From assembly GCA_964570205.1 (NCBI GenBank), contig CAZMXI010000025.1, forward strand, positions 1-36,228: a stretch of 36,228 bases of DNA, written 5' to 3'. Below the pieces are notes generated by a model. The model was not told the origin of the DNA. It did not search any database and saw only the letters and a list, made by a program, of their open reading frames with translations. The translations under genes and the position numbers were made by a program. This document shows positions 1 through 8,590 of this stretch, one piece after another. Position 1 is the stretch's first letter. Each line of letters begins with the position of its first letter. This stretch comes from CAZMXI01 sp964570205 (lineage in GTDB: Bacteria; Planctomycetota; Phycisphaerae; Tepidisphaerales; Tepidisphaeraceae).

Positions 1-2
1 AC

Positions 3-1139
3 ATCGACGCGGATGAGTTTCTGAGGTACCTGGCGGCGAATGTGCTGATCACCAACATGGACAGCATCCTGGTGAACGGGCACAACTTCTACGTCTATGT
101 GCATCCGAAGACGGGGAAGCTGGCGTTCGTGCCGTGGGATATGGACTTGGCGTTCGGGGCCTACGGGCGGACGATGGAGGAACTGGCGGGGCTGACGATT
201 GATCGGCCGTTTCGCGATACAAATCGCCTGCTGGAGCGGGTGATGGCGATCGGGTGGATGCGGGAGACGTATCGCCATTATCTGAAGGAGTTTGCGACGG
301 GCGTTTTCTCGCCGCAGCGCATCCATGCGCGGATGGATGAGCTGGAGGAGCTATTGCGGAAGGCCGAGGCGATAGCCAAGTCGGAGGGTAAGGAACTGGT
401 GAAGACCGCAGCGCCGAACCGCCCGCGGGCGGACTTGAGACCGTTTGTCACCGAAAGGACGCAGTCGGTGCTGGACCAGTTGTCGGGGAAGGTCGAAGGG
501 ATACCGATCGGAGGCTGGCCGCGGCCAAGGCCGCAGCCCGAGCCACAGAGGGCGCGGCCGGCGGGGCCCGGCGCGAAGGTGGCGGCCGCGGTAGGCCGGC
601 CGGTGGCCGCTATAGCTGAGAGGATGGTCGGCGGCGCGGCGGGGGGACGGCGCGAGGGCCGGGCGGCGAGGGAGAACAGGCCGGCGGCTGCGGCAAGGAC
701 CAGGCCGCTGCCGCCCAATCCGCTGGCGCCGGTGATTGTGAGAAACATCGATCCCAGCCGGGACAACCAGCTCAGTCGCGATGAGGCGATGGATGCGGTC
801 AAGCACATCTACATCGCGCGGACCCGGTTCGGGCGGGGCGCCATGGATGGCGTGACGCTGGCGGTGACGCTGGATTACCTGGGGTGGCTGCTGGATCCAT
901 TCCTGCCGCCAGTGGATGACCGGGTTATCGAAGATCCATTGCGGAGCCGGCCGACGCTGGCCTGGGGCAAGGCGCTGGTGGAGCGTGCGGATGCGGACAA
1001 GGATGGCGGGGCGACGCTGGATGAGTTGCTGGCGTTCGCCGGGAGAGCGTTTGAGGAGGCGGATGTTAACAGGGATGGCACGGTGAACGTGAAGGAGGCT
1101 GGCGATTGGATGGACCAGGTGGTGAAGCGGGAACCGTGA
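3..1139 (+). CDS. CotH-like protein with C-terminal EF-hands (5' partial)
   Basis: The reading frame is open to the left edge, so the N-terminus lies outside the window. Counting from base 3, residues 1 to about 140 look like the C-terminal part of a CotH kinase-like domain, with the typical W-D-M-D-L-A-F-G segment at residues 45-52. A Pro/Ala/Arg-rich linker follows (about 165-240). Three 12-residue EF-hand loops then start at about residues 250, 330 and 354, each with acidic residues at positions 1 and 5 and Glu at 12. CotH proteins resemble protein kinases and are often secreted; EF-hands bind calcium. The combination is common in planctomycete extracellular proteins (family knowledge). 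Substrate and exact role cannot be read here. The family call is fairly safe, although the catalytic half is missing from the window. Confidence 0.8.
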   Translation: MDADEFLRYLAANVLITNMDSILVNGHNFYVYVHPKTGKLAFVPWDMDLAFGAYGRTMEELAGLTIDRPFRDTNRLLERVMAIGWMRETYRHYLKEFATGVFSPQRIHARMDELEELLRKAEAIAKSEGKELVKTAAPNRPRADLRPFVTERTQSVLDQLSGKVEGIPIGGWPRPRPQPEPQRARPAGPGAKVAAAVGRPVAAIAERMVGGAAGGRREGRAARENRPAAAARTRPLPPNPLAPVIVRNIDPSRDNQLSRDEAMDAVKHIYIARTRFGRGAMDGVTLAVTLDYLGWLLDPFLPPVDDRVIEDPLRSRPTLAWGKALVERADADKDGGATLDELLAFAGRAFEEADVNRDGTVNVKEAGDWMDQVVKREP

Positions 1140-1166
1140 TCTCAGATCAGGAAGACCGAACGCAAA

Positions 1167-1190
1167 CGGGCGAGCCGGGTGGCTCGCCCG
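1167..1190 (-). terminator. Hairpin terminator between convergent genes
   Basis: A perfect 10-bp GC-rich inverted repeat with a 4-nt loop lies 24 bp past the stop of the ThuA-like gene. On the minus strand it is followed by a short T-rich stretch, which fits intrinsic termination of that gene. It also lies just after the plus-strand CotH-like stop and could act in both directions. Confidence 0.65.
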
Positions 1191-1214
1191 CTGACGTGTC
1201 AGAGCATCGGGGGA

Positions 1215-1985
1215 CTACTTCTGAGTGGGGGCGGCCCACTCGACTGCGTTGGCCATGATCCTGCGGATGTTGGCATCGAAGAAAATGGGGTTGGTTTCGT
1301 GGCCGACCTGGAAGTAGAACATCCTGCCCTTGCCGATGGTCCAGGTGAAGCCCTGCTGGGAGGGATCGGTCTTGCCGTTCTTCAGGGAGGCGACGCCGTC
1401 GAAGACGATGGCTTCGGCTTTGGGAACGGCGTAGGGGTCGCTGTAGCGCTCGTGGTGCTCGATGGTGAACTCCTTGACGCCCTTGGCGATGGGGTGGGCG
1501 GGCTCTTTCACCGTCACCTTGAGCGTGGTGGAGTCGCCGACGTAAGCGCCCCAGGAGCAGCGCGTGCCCATGAGGGCCTTGTTGGGCTTGGCGAAGTGCG
1601 AGGAGTGCAGGCTGATGAAGCCCGTGCCATCCTCCTTGACCCGCTTGACCACCTTGGCGACGAGGGCATCCTTCACCTGGCCGTGCTTGATGTGGCCCCA
1701 CCAGATCAGCACATCGCACTTGTTGAGCAACTCATCGGGCAGGCCCTGGTCGGGGTCATCGAGGTTGGCGATGACGACATCCCAGCCGGCGAGGTCCTGC
1801 TTGAGGCCTTCGGCGATGGCGCCGTTGATGTCCTTGGGATACACATTCTTTGGGGCGGTGCCCTCGGACCAGACGACCACGGTTTTCTTCGCCTCGGCGG
1901 CAAAGAGGCTCGAAGCGCAGGCCAACGTGCCCAGAAGTGCGACGCTGGCGCGGAACATGGCCCGGCGGAAAATGGCGTGGATCAT
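1215..1985 (-). CDS. ThuA-like domain secreted protein
   Basis: A 256-residue protein with an N-terminal signal peptide (hydrophobic stretch about 11-29, likely cleavage after A-S-S-L-F-A-A), then a ThuA/glutamine-amidotransferase-like fold. The visible family pattern includes the VVVWSEGTAPK strand, DVLIWWGH, GTGFISLHSS, an EHHERYSDPY segment and the C-terminal W-T-I-G-K-G-R-M-F-Y-F-Q-V-G-H-E block. ThuA-type proteins are linked to sugar (trehalose and related) metabolism and are abundant in planctomycetes, usually with unknown substrate. The start at 1985 is supported by an AAGGAAAG ribosome-binding site about 6 nt upstream. It stands alone: convergent with the CotH-like gene and followed by the hairpin terminator. 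A sugar- or ketosugar-related role is family inference. Confidence 0.85.
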   Translation of the reverse strand: MIHAIFRRAMFRASVALLGTLACASSLFAAEAKKTVVVWSEGTAPKNVYPKDINGAIAEGLKQDLAGWDVVIANLDDPDQGLPDELLNKCDVLIWWGHIKHGQVKDALVAKVVKRVKEDGTGFISLHSSHFAKPNKALMGTRCSWGAYVGDSTTLKVTVKEPAHPIAKGVKEFTIEHHERYSDPYAVPKAEAIVFDGVASLKNGKTDPSQQGFTWTIGKGRMFYFQVGHETNPIFFDANIRRIMANAVEWAAPTQK

Positions 1986-2088
1986 GCGTGCTTTCCTTTG
2001 TTGATGGTGAGAATAGCCACAGACGCTCGATCATGATACCGGATGAGCGGACCGGGCGTTTATTGGCTCCGGAATGGTGCGGTATGCT

Positions 2089-2913
2089 TCAGGGCTGATG
2101 GATGGGCCGGGCGAGGGTGACTGCGGTGCATCGCCAGATTCGGGCGAATTCATCGCGGGTGTAGATCTTTCGGCCGTCGAGGGGGTCGGCGACGGTGACA
2201 TGAGCATCGTCGATCTGGAGGATCGTCACGTAGTGGTCGATGAGGAACGCGAACTTGATGACGGCGAGGGTGGGATGGTCGCGGGGGAGTTCATCGACGG
2301 ACCCGAAGCAGCGATATTCGGTGATCAGGCCATCCGCGGCGTAGCGCTCTCGCAAGGCGTCGGCAAGGGTGTCGGGCGGCGTGCCGGCCGCGGGGCAGGT
2401 ATGCATGAGGATGGCCAGGTCGCCCTCCTCGGCGGGCAGGTTGAGCCGGCGCAGGGCAGTAACGGCGGCGGCCGGGCCGCAGGTGAAGTCGGTCTGCTGG
2501 ATGCAGACCCCGTCGCGATTGATCTCGGTCTGGATGGCCAGGAGCCTTGAGCGCACGAGCGCGGGGCTCAGGAAGGGCATGACGGCGGAATGAACCAGGA
2601 AGACGACCATGAAGATGGCCACGAGGATGCGCTGGCGTCGGAACCCAAGGCGCATGAGGGGGGTCGTCAGAAGCATGGTGATGACAATCGCCATGAGGGC
2701 GAACTCACGGCGGCCGGCGACGAGAAGGCTGAAGGGGGGCACGAAGTCGAGGGCGCGAAACCAGCGCGTTGCGCCGATGGCCAGGACAATGACCAGCGGG
2801 AAGAAAAAGCCGGCGATCCACCATCGAGATTTCAGGCGTGAGAACATCCAGCCGACAGCAGCGCCGCCCGCGCCCAGGGCGAAAACGGCGAGGGATTCGA
2901 GCCAAGGAGACAT
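2089..2913 (-). CDS. Membrane protein with C39-type cysteine peptidase domain
   Basis: The 274-residue product begins with four hydrophobic segments (about 6-23, 31-48, 71-88, 96-115) followed by a C39-like papain-fold domain. The catalytic set is visible: Gln139/140 and Cys145 in a QQTDFTCGPAA motif, His227 in DHYVTI, and Asp243 in VADPLDG. C39 peptidases usually remove double-glycine leaders as the N-terminal domain of ABC exporters. Here the domain is C-terminal to membrane helices with no ABC module, so substrate and coupling are unknown. I chose the Met at 2913 because upstream residues in the same open frame are low-complexity antisense of the neighbouring gene. No strong ribosome-binding site is seen. 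It is divergent from the gene at 3065. Confidence 0.75.
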   Translation of the reverse strand: MSPWLESLAVFALGAGGAAVGWMFSRLKSRWWIAGFFFPLVIVLAIGATRWFRALDFVPPFSLLVAGRREFALMAIVITMLLTTPLMRLGFRRQRILVAIFMVVFLVHSAVMPFLSPALVRSRLLAIQTEINRDGVCIQQTDFTCGPAAAVTALRRLNLPAEEGDLAILMHTCPAAGTPPDTLADALRERYAADGLITEYRCFGSVDELPRDHPTLAVIKFAFLIDHYVTILQIDDAHVTVADPLDGRKIYTRDEFARIWRCTAVTLARPIHQP

Positions 2914-3064
2914 GAACGCATCATGCCGCAGCGGGACAAGGTTGGCAAACGCGCGTGGCTCACGCAACAAAGTGGCTGAATCTCGGTACAATGACGGAAT
3001 AACAAACGGCCGCGGCCGGCGTTGCGCGTAAGCACCGACGGTCGCGGTCCTGCCGAGGACAGAC

Positions 3065-3685
3065 ATGTTGACGCGTACGATGGTGGCGGTGGCGGTGATG
3101 ATGGGATTGATGGCTGGCGCGGGCGTAAGGGCCGCGGAGCCGGACTTGTCGACGCCGAAGGCGGCGGTGAAGGTCTTTACGTCGGCGATTGTTGCCGGAG
3201 ATGTGAACGCGGCGAAAGTGGCCGCCACCGGCAATGAGAAGCAGATCAAAGGCGTTGATGGGGTGGTGATGATGCTGAAGGCGATCCTGGCGATCAAGGA
3301 TGCGACGACGGCGAAGTGGGGCGAGGAGTCGGGCAAGAAGATCATGCCGACGGGTCCGACGGAGATGCTCAAGACGCTGGAAGAAGCGAAAGAGACGATC
3401 GACGGCGACAGCGCCACGGTGCAGTGGAAGGACTCGGCGCAGAAGATGGACCTGAAGAAGGCGGACGGCAAGTGGAAAGTGGACATGGCCAAGGCGTTGC
3501 CGGGCGAGGCGGCGGACAAGGTGCTGGAGACGGCGAAGATGTTCGAGAAAGCCGCCACCGAGATCGCGGCGGACATCAAGGCGGGGAAGTACGAAAATGT
3601 GGAGGCCGTTCAGCAGGCGTTGGCGATGAAGATGTTCGAGCTGGCCAAAGAAGCGGCAAACAAGGCGCCGGCCAAACAGGAATAA
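3065..3685 (+). CDS. Secreted protein of unknown function, NTF2-like
   Basis: A 206-residue protein with a signal peptide (hydrophobic residues about 5-22, probable cleavage at V-R-A-A). The next segment, TPKAAVKVFTSAIVAGDVNA, resembles the first helix of NTF2-like/DUF4878-type lipoproteins that place a short helix-rich domain outside the membrane. The rest is Lys/Glu/Ala-rich, with a predicted amphipathic helical C-terminus (about 140-200) and no Cys. A GAGGAC purine stretch sits 3-8 nt before the ATG. No catalytic motif is visible. The divergent C39-like gene shares its upstream region, which holds a TACAAT hexamer at 2987-2992 without a convincing -35. Function is not assigned. Confidence 0.7.
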   Translation: MLTRTMVAVAVMMGLMAGAGVRAAEPDLSTPKAAVKVFTSAIVAGDVNAAKVAATGNEKQIKGVDGVVMMLKAILAIKDATTAKWGEESGKKIMPTGPTEMLKTLEEAKETIDGDSATVQWKDSAQKMDLKKADGKWKVDMAKALPGEAADKVLETAKMFEKAATEIAADIKAGKYENVEAVQQALAMKMFELAKEAANKAPAKQE

Positions 3686-3838
3686 GTCGCGCATCGGGCT
3701 GTGGTTGCGGATGGTCCGGATTTTCCGGCTAACGCGCGGGTTGTGACCGTGTCTGAGCTTATGCACAGAGGTCCGGGTCGGGTAGTTTACCGGCCGAACC
3801 GTTTGGCCATAAGATACGGGTCCGAAAGGAGTGCGATC

Positions 3839-4243
3839 ATGAAAGGCCTGCTTGCGTTCGTGCTGGCTTTTGCGATGCTCCCTTCCGTCGCCAGCGCCGA
3901 CCGTCGTCACAGTTCGTTTGGGTTTTCATTCGGATTTGGTAATCACGGCTACCGTGACTACAGCCATTTTGGCTTCAGTTACAGCCGCGGCGGGCACCAC
4001 TACGGGGTCGGCGGCTATTACCGTCCGTCATACCAGTACTACGCGCCGTCGTACGGCTACTACAGGCCAGCGCCGGTGTACGTGTATGAGCGGCCGGTGT
4101 ATGTCGCGCCGTCGCCCGTCTACGTGGCTCCGCGGCCGGTGTATGTGGCGCCGGCCCCGGTGTATGTGGCACCCTCGCCGCGGTATTACTACTACGACAA
4201 TTGCGCCCCGAGCTACTACTACCGCGGGTATTACTACCGGTAG
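3839..4243 (+). CDS. Small secreted Tyr-rich repeat protein
   Basis: A 134-residue protein. Residues 1-20 form a clean signal peptide ending A-S-A, and the mature part is Gly/Tyr/His/Ser-rich and then Tyr/Pro/Val-rich. Four back-to-back copies of a P-V-Y-V-A-P-x heptad are encoded at 4094-4177, and the C-terminus is a run of Tyr/Arg residues. Only one Cys is present. An AAAGGAG ribosome-binding site at 3825-3831 with 7-nt spacing fixes the start; an in-frame Met further upstream lacks one. The composition suggests an unfolded cell-surface or cross-linked structural protein (inference). Proteins of this style are widespread and poorly characterised. It converges on the UbiA-type gene with 34 bp between them. 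Confidence 0.8.
   Translation: MKGLLAFVLAFAMLPSVASADRRHSSFGFSFGFGNHGYRDYSHFGFSYSRGGHHYGVGGYYRPSYQYYAPSYGYYRPAPVYVYERPVYVAPSPVYVAPRPVYVAPAPVYVAPSPRYYYYDNCAPSYYYRGYYYR
4094..4177 (+). repeat. Four tandem 21-bp coding repeats
   Basis: Four consecutive 21-bp units (4094, 4115, 4136, 4157) each encode P-V-Y-V-A-P plus one variable residue (Ser, Arg, Ala, Ser). Copies differ mostly at third codon positions, so the protein repeat is kept while the DNA has drifted. Confidence 0.85.
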
Positions 4244-4277
4244 GACGGGCTGATGGCTGGGCGAGTCGGTGGGGGCA

Positions 4278-5182
<905 letters not shown>

Positions 5183-5186
<4 letters not shown>

Positions 5187-5758
5187 TTCGGTTCCCAGCG
5201 GGTCTGGAAGACGTGCGGCACGCCGATGAGGTCGAGAAGCCGGCCAGCAACGAAATCAGCGACCTCGCCGATGGTGGTGGGATTCAGATAGAACCCGGGA
5301 TTGGCGGGGGCGATGACAGCGCCGGCGTCGGTCAGGATCTTGTAGTTGTTGACGTCGATGGGCGAGAGGGGCATTTCGCGGTGGCACAGCACCAGGCGGC
5401 GGCGTTCCTTGAGCGTGACGGCGGCTGCCCGGGCGATCAGGTTGCTGCCCAGGCCGTGGGCGACCTGGGCGAGGCTGTTGCTGGAGCAGGGGACGATCAC
5501 CATGCCCTGGTGGATGAAACTGCCACTGGCGATCAAGGCGCCAACGTCGTTGTAGCTGTAAAGGCGGATGCGATGATCGGGCGAGCCGGCCAGGGCAGGC
5601 AGATCGACGGTTTCCATGCCCAGTTCATCGTGCAACAGACGGCGGCCAAGCGGGGAGACAATCAGGTGGGTATCGACGCCGGCGGATACCAGGCCCTGGA
5701 CGAAGCGTTGTGCGTAGAGAGCGCCGCTGGCGCCGGTGATGGCGACGACGATGTCCAT
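5183..5758 (-). CDS. ubiX: UbiX-type flavin prenyltransferase
   Basis: The 191-residue product matches UbiX in length and motifs: TGASGA at 8-13, the VPCSSNSLAQVAHG loop at about 89-102, NLIARAA then LKERRRLVL (about 106-124), and REMPLS. UbiX attaches a dimethylallyl group to FMN, making the prenylated flavin cofactor used by UbiD-type decarboxylases in quinone and aromatic-acid metabolism. No UbiD gene is in the window. I placed the start at 5758 because family members begin a few residues before T-G-A-S-G-A; an in-frame Met 11 codons upstream is possible. It follows the RluA-type gene by 63 bp and overlaps ubiA by 4 bp. Confidence 0.92.
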
Positions 5759-5821
5759 GACGGGAAGATCATATGTCACGGAACCGGGCATTGCCGAACG
5801 TTCAACCGATTTGAAAGACGG

Positions 5822-6583
5822 TCAGCGGGCGTACTTGGTGAGCATGTTGATGGCGGCGCGAAAGTCCCTGGGCAGGGGAGCTTCGAGTTGAACCAGTCGG
5901 TCGGCCATATCGCGGAAAGCCAGCTTGTGGGCGTGAAGGGTCAGCCGAGAAATCAGGGGGCGTTCTTCTTCGCCTTTGTCGCCGCGATAACCGCGTTTGA
6001 AGGCCGATAGCAGCAGGCCCGCCGGGGCGCCGGGTGGCGCGGGATTGTAGAGCGGGTCGATCGCGAGCGGCAGGCCGATGTGGCGCAGGTGGATGCGGAT
6101 CTGGTGGGTCTTGCCGGTCTGGGGGAAGACTCGAATCAGGGCGAACTGGCGGTAGAGGGCTTCGACCTGCCACAGCGTCCTCGCGGGCCTGCCCCGCTTG
6201 GCGGCGATGATCATCCGGCCGGGGATCTTGGGGTGGGGAGCGATTGCGGCGTTGATCTCGCCTTGTTCTTCCGCGGGCCGGCCGGCCACGATGGCGAGGT
6301 ACTCCTTGCGGATTTGGTTGTTCTGGAACTGGTGGGAAACGTGCTGCTGGGCAGGGCGATTCCTGGCGAAAAGGACGAGGCCGGAAGTGTCCTTGTCGAT
6401 TCGATGGAGCACGCGCAGGCGGGGGTCATCCGGGCCGGAATGCGGAAGGGCGAGCTGGCTGGCGAGGAGGGTGAAGGCGCATGCCGGTTCATGACGTCCG
6501 GGAATGACCGGCAAACCGGCGGGCTTGCCGATGGCGACGAAATCGTCGTCGGCGAAGAGGATGTCGAGCTGTTCTCTCGCCAT
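5822..6583 (-). CDS. RluA-family RNA pseudouridine synthase
   Basis: A 253-residue enzyme without an S4 domain. It shows the catalytic HRIDKDTSGLVLFA motif (catalytic Asp63), the KEYLAIV strand and the TGKTHQIRIHLRHIG segment of the RluA group. It converts specific uridines in rRNA or tRNA to pseudouridine; which site cannot be told from sequence. The more usual motif is H-R-L-D, and here Leu is Ile, a mild and tolerated change. It begins 24 bp after the TPR lipoprotein stop and precedes ubiX, so it is probably co-transcribed with both. A second, longer RluA-type gene lies at 18150-19154. Confidence 0.9.
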   Translation of the reverse strand: MAREQLDILFADDDFVAIGKPAGLPVIPGRHEPACAFTLLASQLALPHSGPDDPRLRVLHRIDKDTSGLVLFARNRPAQQHVSHQFQNNQIRKEYLAIVAGRPAEEQGEINAAIAPHPKIPGRMIIAAKRGRPARTLWQVEALYRQFALIRVFPQTGKTHQIRIHLRHIGLPLAIDPLYNPAPPGAPAGLLLSAFKRGYRGDKGEEERPLISRLTLHAHKLAFRDMADRLVQLEAPLPRDFRAAINMLTKYAR

Positions 6584-6607
6584 GGGACAAGTGGCGGGCC
6601 ACAGGCA

Positions 6608-7597
6608 TCAGGGAAACAGCGAACTGCCGGAGTGCTCCTTCAGGAGGGCGGCGATGCGGGGCTGTTCGGGGTTGAGCTGCAGGCTCATTCTCAGGTTGGC
6701 CAGCGCTTCAGCGCGTTTGGACTCGTCGAGCATGGCGCTGTCGCGATATTGCTGTAAATAGGTGTCGGCCAGACCGTTGTAGGCCTGATAGTTGGCTGGG
6801 TTCTGTTGAATGGCGGCCTGGAACTGCTTGATGGCGTCTTCGGAGCGGCCGGCCAGCAGCAGAGCGTGCGCATAGCGCTGGCGGATGAGGGAGGTGTCCT
6901 TGGCCTTGAGGATTTCCTCGAAAACGGCGATGGCCTGGGTATGGCGCTTCTGGGAGATGAGGTTGCCTGCCAGGTTGACGGCGGTCTCGGTGCGGTTGGA
7001 GTCGAGCTCGATGGAGCGACGATAGGCGGCCTCGGCGGCGGGATACTCGCCGAGCGCATCAAGGACGACGCCGTAGTTGGCATACACCTCGGCGGAACGA
7101 GGGTCGGCCTCGGCCGCCTTCTGGGCATAGGGCTTCCCAAGGTCAGGCCGGCCGAGCGCTGTGTAGACCAGGGCCAGGTTCATATTGCTCTTGGGGTCGG
7201 CAGGGTTGAGTTTCAGGGCCTGAAGATAACTGGCGGCGGCCTCCTGCAGGCGATCCAGAAGGTGATACATCAGGCCGAGATTGTAATGGTTGGAATAGAC
7301 GAATGGATCGAGCTCGACCACGCGCTTGTACTGGTCGGCGGCGGCCTGGTATTCGCCCTTTTCCTTGTGGATCGTGCCAAGGAGGAAGCGGGCCATGATC
7401 AGGTCGGGGTTTTCGCGCAGAGCCGCCTGAAGGGCGGCCAGCGCGCGTTCGCGGTCGCCTTCCTGATAGGCCAATGCGCCCTGCACGTAACTCGAGTTGC
7501 CGGCGATCGGCGCGCGCGTGGCGGTCTGGGGGGAGCACCCTGCCACAAGGACGGAGAGAACGAAGATCCCGCAGCGATTCAAAGAGTGTCTGATCAT
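6608..7597 (-). CDS. TPR-repeat lipoprotein
   Basis: From the Met at 7597 the product is 329 residues. Residues 1-21 form a lipoprotein signal with lipobox L-V-A-G-C (lipidated Cys21). The remainder is about eight tetratricopeptide repeats, with recurrent A-x-x-x-Y and L-x-P patterns. TPR arrays bind proteins or peptides, so this is likely a scaffold on the periplasmic face of a membrane. An AGGAA element lies 4 nt before the chosen start; another Met five codons upstream is possible. It leads the operon that continues through RluA, ubiX and ubiA. The partner is unknown. Confidence 0.85.
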   Translation of the reverse strand: MIRHSLNRCGIFVLSVLVAGCSPQTATRAPIAGNSSYVQGALAYQEGDRERALAALQAALRENPDLIMARFLLGTIHKEKGEYQAAADQYKRVVELDPFVYSNHYNLGLMYHLLDRLQEAAASYLQALKLNPADPKSNMNLALVYTALGRPDLGKPYAQKAAEADPRSAEVYANYGVVLDALGEYPAAEAAYRRSIELDSNRTETAVNLAGNLISQKRHTQAIAVFEEILKAKDTSLIRQRYAHALLLAGRSEDAIKQFQAAIQQNPANYQAYNGLADTYLQQYRDSAMLDESKRAEALANLRMSLQLNPEQPRIAALLKEHSGSSLFP

Positions 7598-7732
7598 CCG
7601 ATTCCTGATCATCGGCTATTCCATGGCCCTGATCCGCGCCGGAGTGTACTGCACGCGGTGGTGGCTGCCAACCCGGCGAGGACGCCGGCGGCCGATAACG
7701 AAAACGGGCACGCCGTTTGCACCGATATCAGG

Positions 7733-7761
7733 TTGACGCTTCCCAATGCGACCTCTAGTAT
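7733..7761 (+). promoter_or_regulatory. Sigma70-like promoter of the GT2 operon
   Basis: TTGACG (7733-7738) and TAGTAT (7756-7761) are separated by exactly 17 bp. They lie about 82 bp upstream of the GTG start of the glycosyltransferase in the divergent intergenic region. Predicted transcription start is around 7768, giving a leader of about 75 nt. Confidence 0.6.
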
Positions 7762-7843
7762 TGACCGGCGCGGGCTCCGATCCATGGCCACAAGCGCCGC
7801 CGGCAGTGTTATCTGGACTGTGAAGTATCCAAGGAGGCCACGC

Positions 7844-8590
7844 GTGCGACTGTTGATCGCGATCCCGGTGTTCAATGAGCGGCGGTATGTCGGGACGGTT
7901 CTGGACAGAATCCGGCAGTTTCATGACGAAATCCTTGTGGTGGACGACGGCAGTACGGACGGCACGAGCCGGATCCTGGCGAAGCGGGACGATGTGCGCG
8001 TGATCCGCCACGCGGCCAACTCGGGGTATGGGCGGAGCCTGATTGACGCGTTCGACTATGCCGACGCGTGCGGGTACGACTGGGTCATCACGATGGACTG
8101 CGACGAACAACACGAGCCGGAGAGCCTGCCCGACTTCATCCGGGTGATCAAAACAGACGCATGGGATCTGATCAGTGGGTCGAGGTACCTGCGGCCACGT
8201 GGGTCCGACGACCTGCCGCCGGGCGACCGTCGGACCATCAACGCGACGATGACTGAGGTGCTCAACGGATTGTTTGCTCTGGGGCTGACCGATGCGTTCT
8301 GCGGCTTCAAGGCGCATCGGACCAGCGCCATGCGGGGTCTGCGCCTGGATGAGTCGGGGTATGCATTCCCCATGCAACTCTGGCCGAGGGCCGCGCAGGC
8401 GGGGCTGCGGATCACGGAAATTCCGGTGCGGCTGATCTACAACGACCCGACACGGCATTTCGGCGGCACTCTGGATGACCCCGGGCACCGGCTGCGGCAT
8501 TATCTGGGTGTTCTGTGCCGGGAACTGGACCATCCGCTCACGGCAAGGGCCAAGGAGATGGCGATCTGCTGCGGCTGTGGCGGCGAATGA
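7844..8590 (+). CDS. Family 2 glycosyltransferase
   Basis: A 248-residue GT2 enzyme resembling dolichol-phosphate-mannose-synthase-type members. It has AIPVFNERRYVGTVL at the N-terminus, VVDDGSTDGT at about 32-41 (nucleotide binding), and the D-x-D metal site D85-C-D87 in TMDCDEQHEP. The C-terminal part has no membrane helices, so it is likely cytosolic or peripheral. It would move a sugar from a nucleotide donor to a lipid or sugar acceptor that cannot be named. The GTG start is set by an AAGGAGG site at 7831-7837 with 6-nt spacing; upstream residues in the open frame are antisense shadow. Its stop overlaps the next ATG as ATGA, and a sigma70-like promoter sits upstream. Confidence 0.9.
   Translation: MRLLIAIPVFNERRYVGTVLDRIRQFHDEILVVDDGSTDGTSRILAKRDDVRVIRHAANSGYGRSLIDAFDYADACGYDWVITMDCDEQHEPESLPDFIRVIKTDAWDLISGSRYLRPRGSDDLPPGDRRTINATMTEVLNGLFALGLTDAFCGFKAHRTSAMRGLRLDESGYAFPMQLWPRAAQAGLRITEIPVRLIYNDPTRHFGGTLDDPGHRLRHYLGVLCRELDHPLTARAKEMAICCGCGGE

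Noticed and set aside
2914..3579. N-terminal extension of the C39-like protein to 3579
   Set aside because: The extension is antisense to the secreted protein at 3065-3685 and contains shadow-type sequence; the membrane protein starts naturally at 2913.
6806..7843. Long N-terminal extension of the glycosyltransferase frame
   Set aside because: It overlaps the TPR lipoprotein on the other strand; a strong ribosome-binding site before the GTG at 7844 marks the true start.
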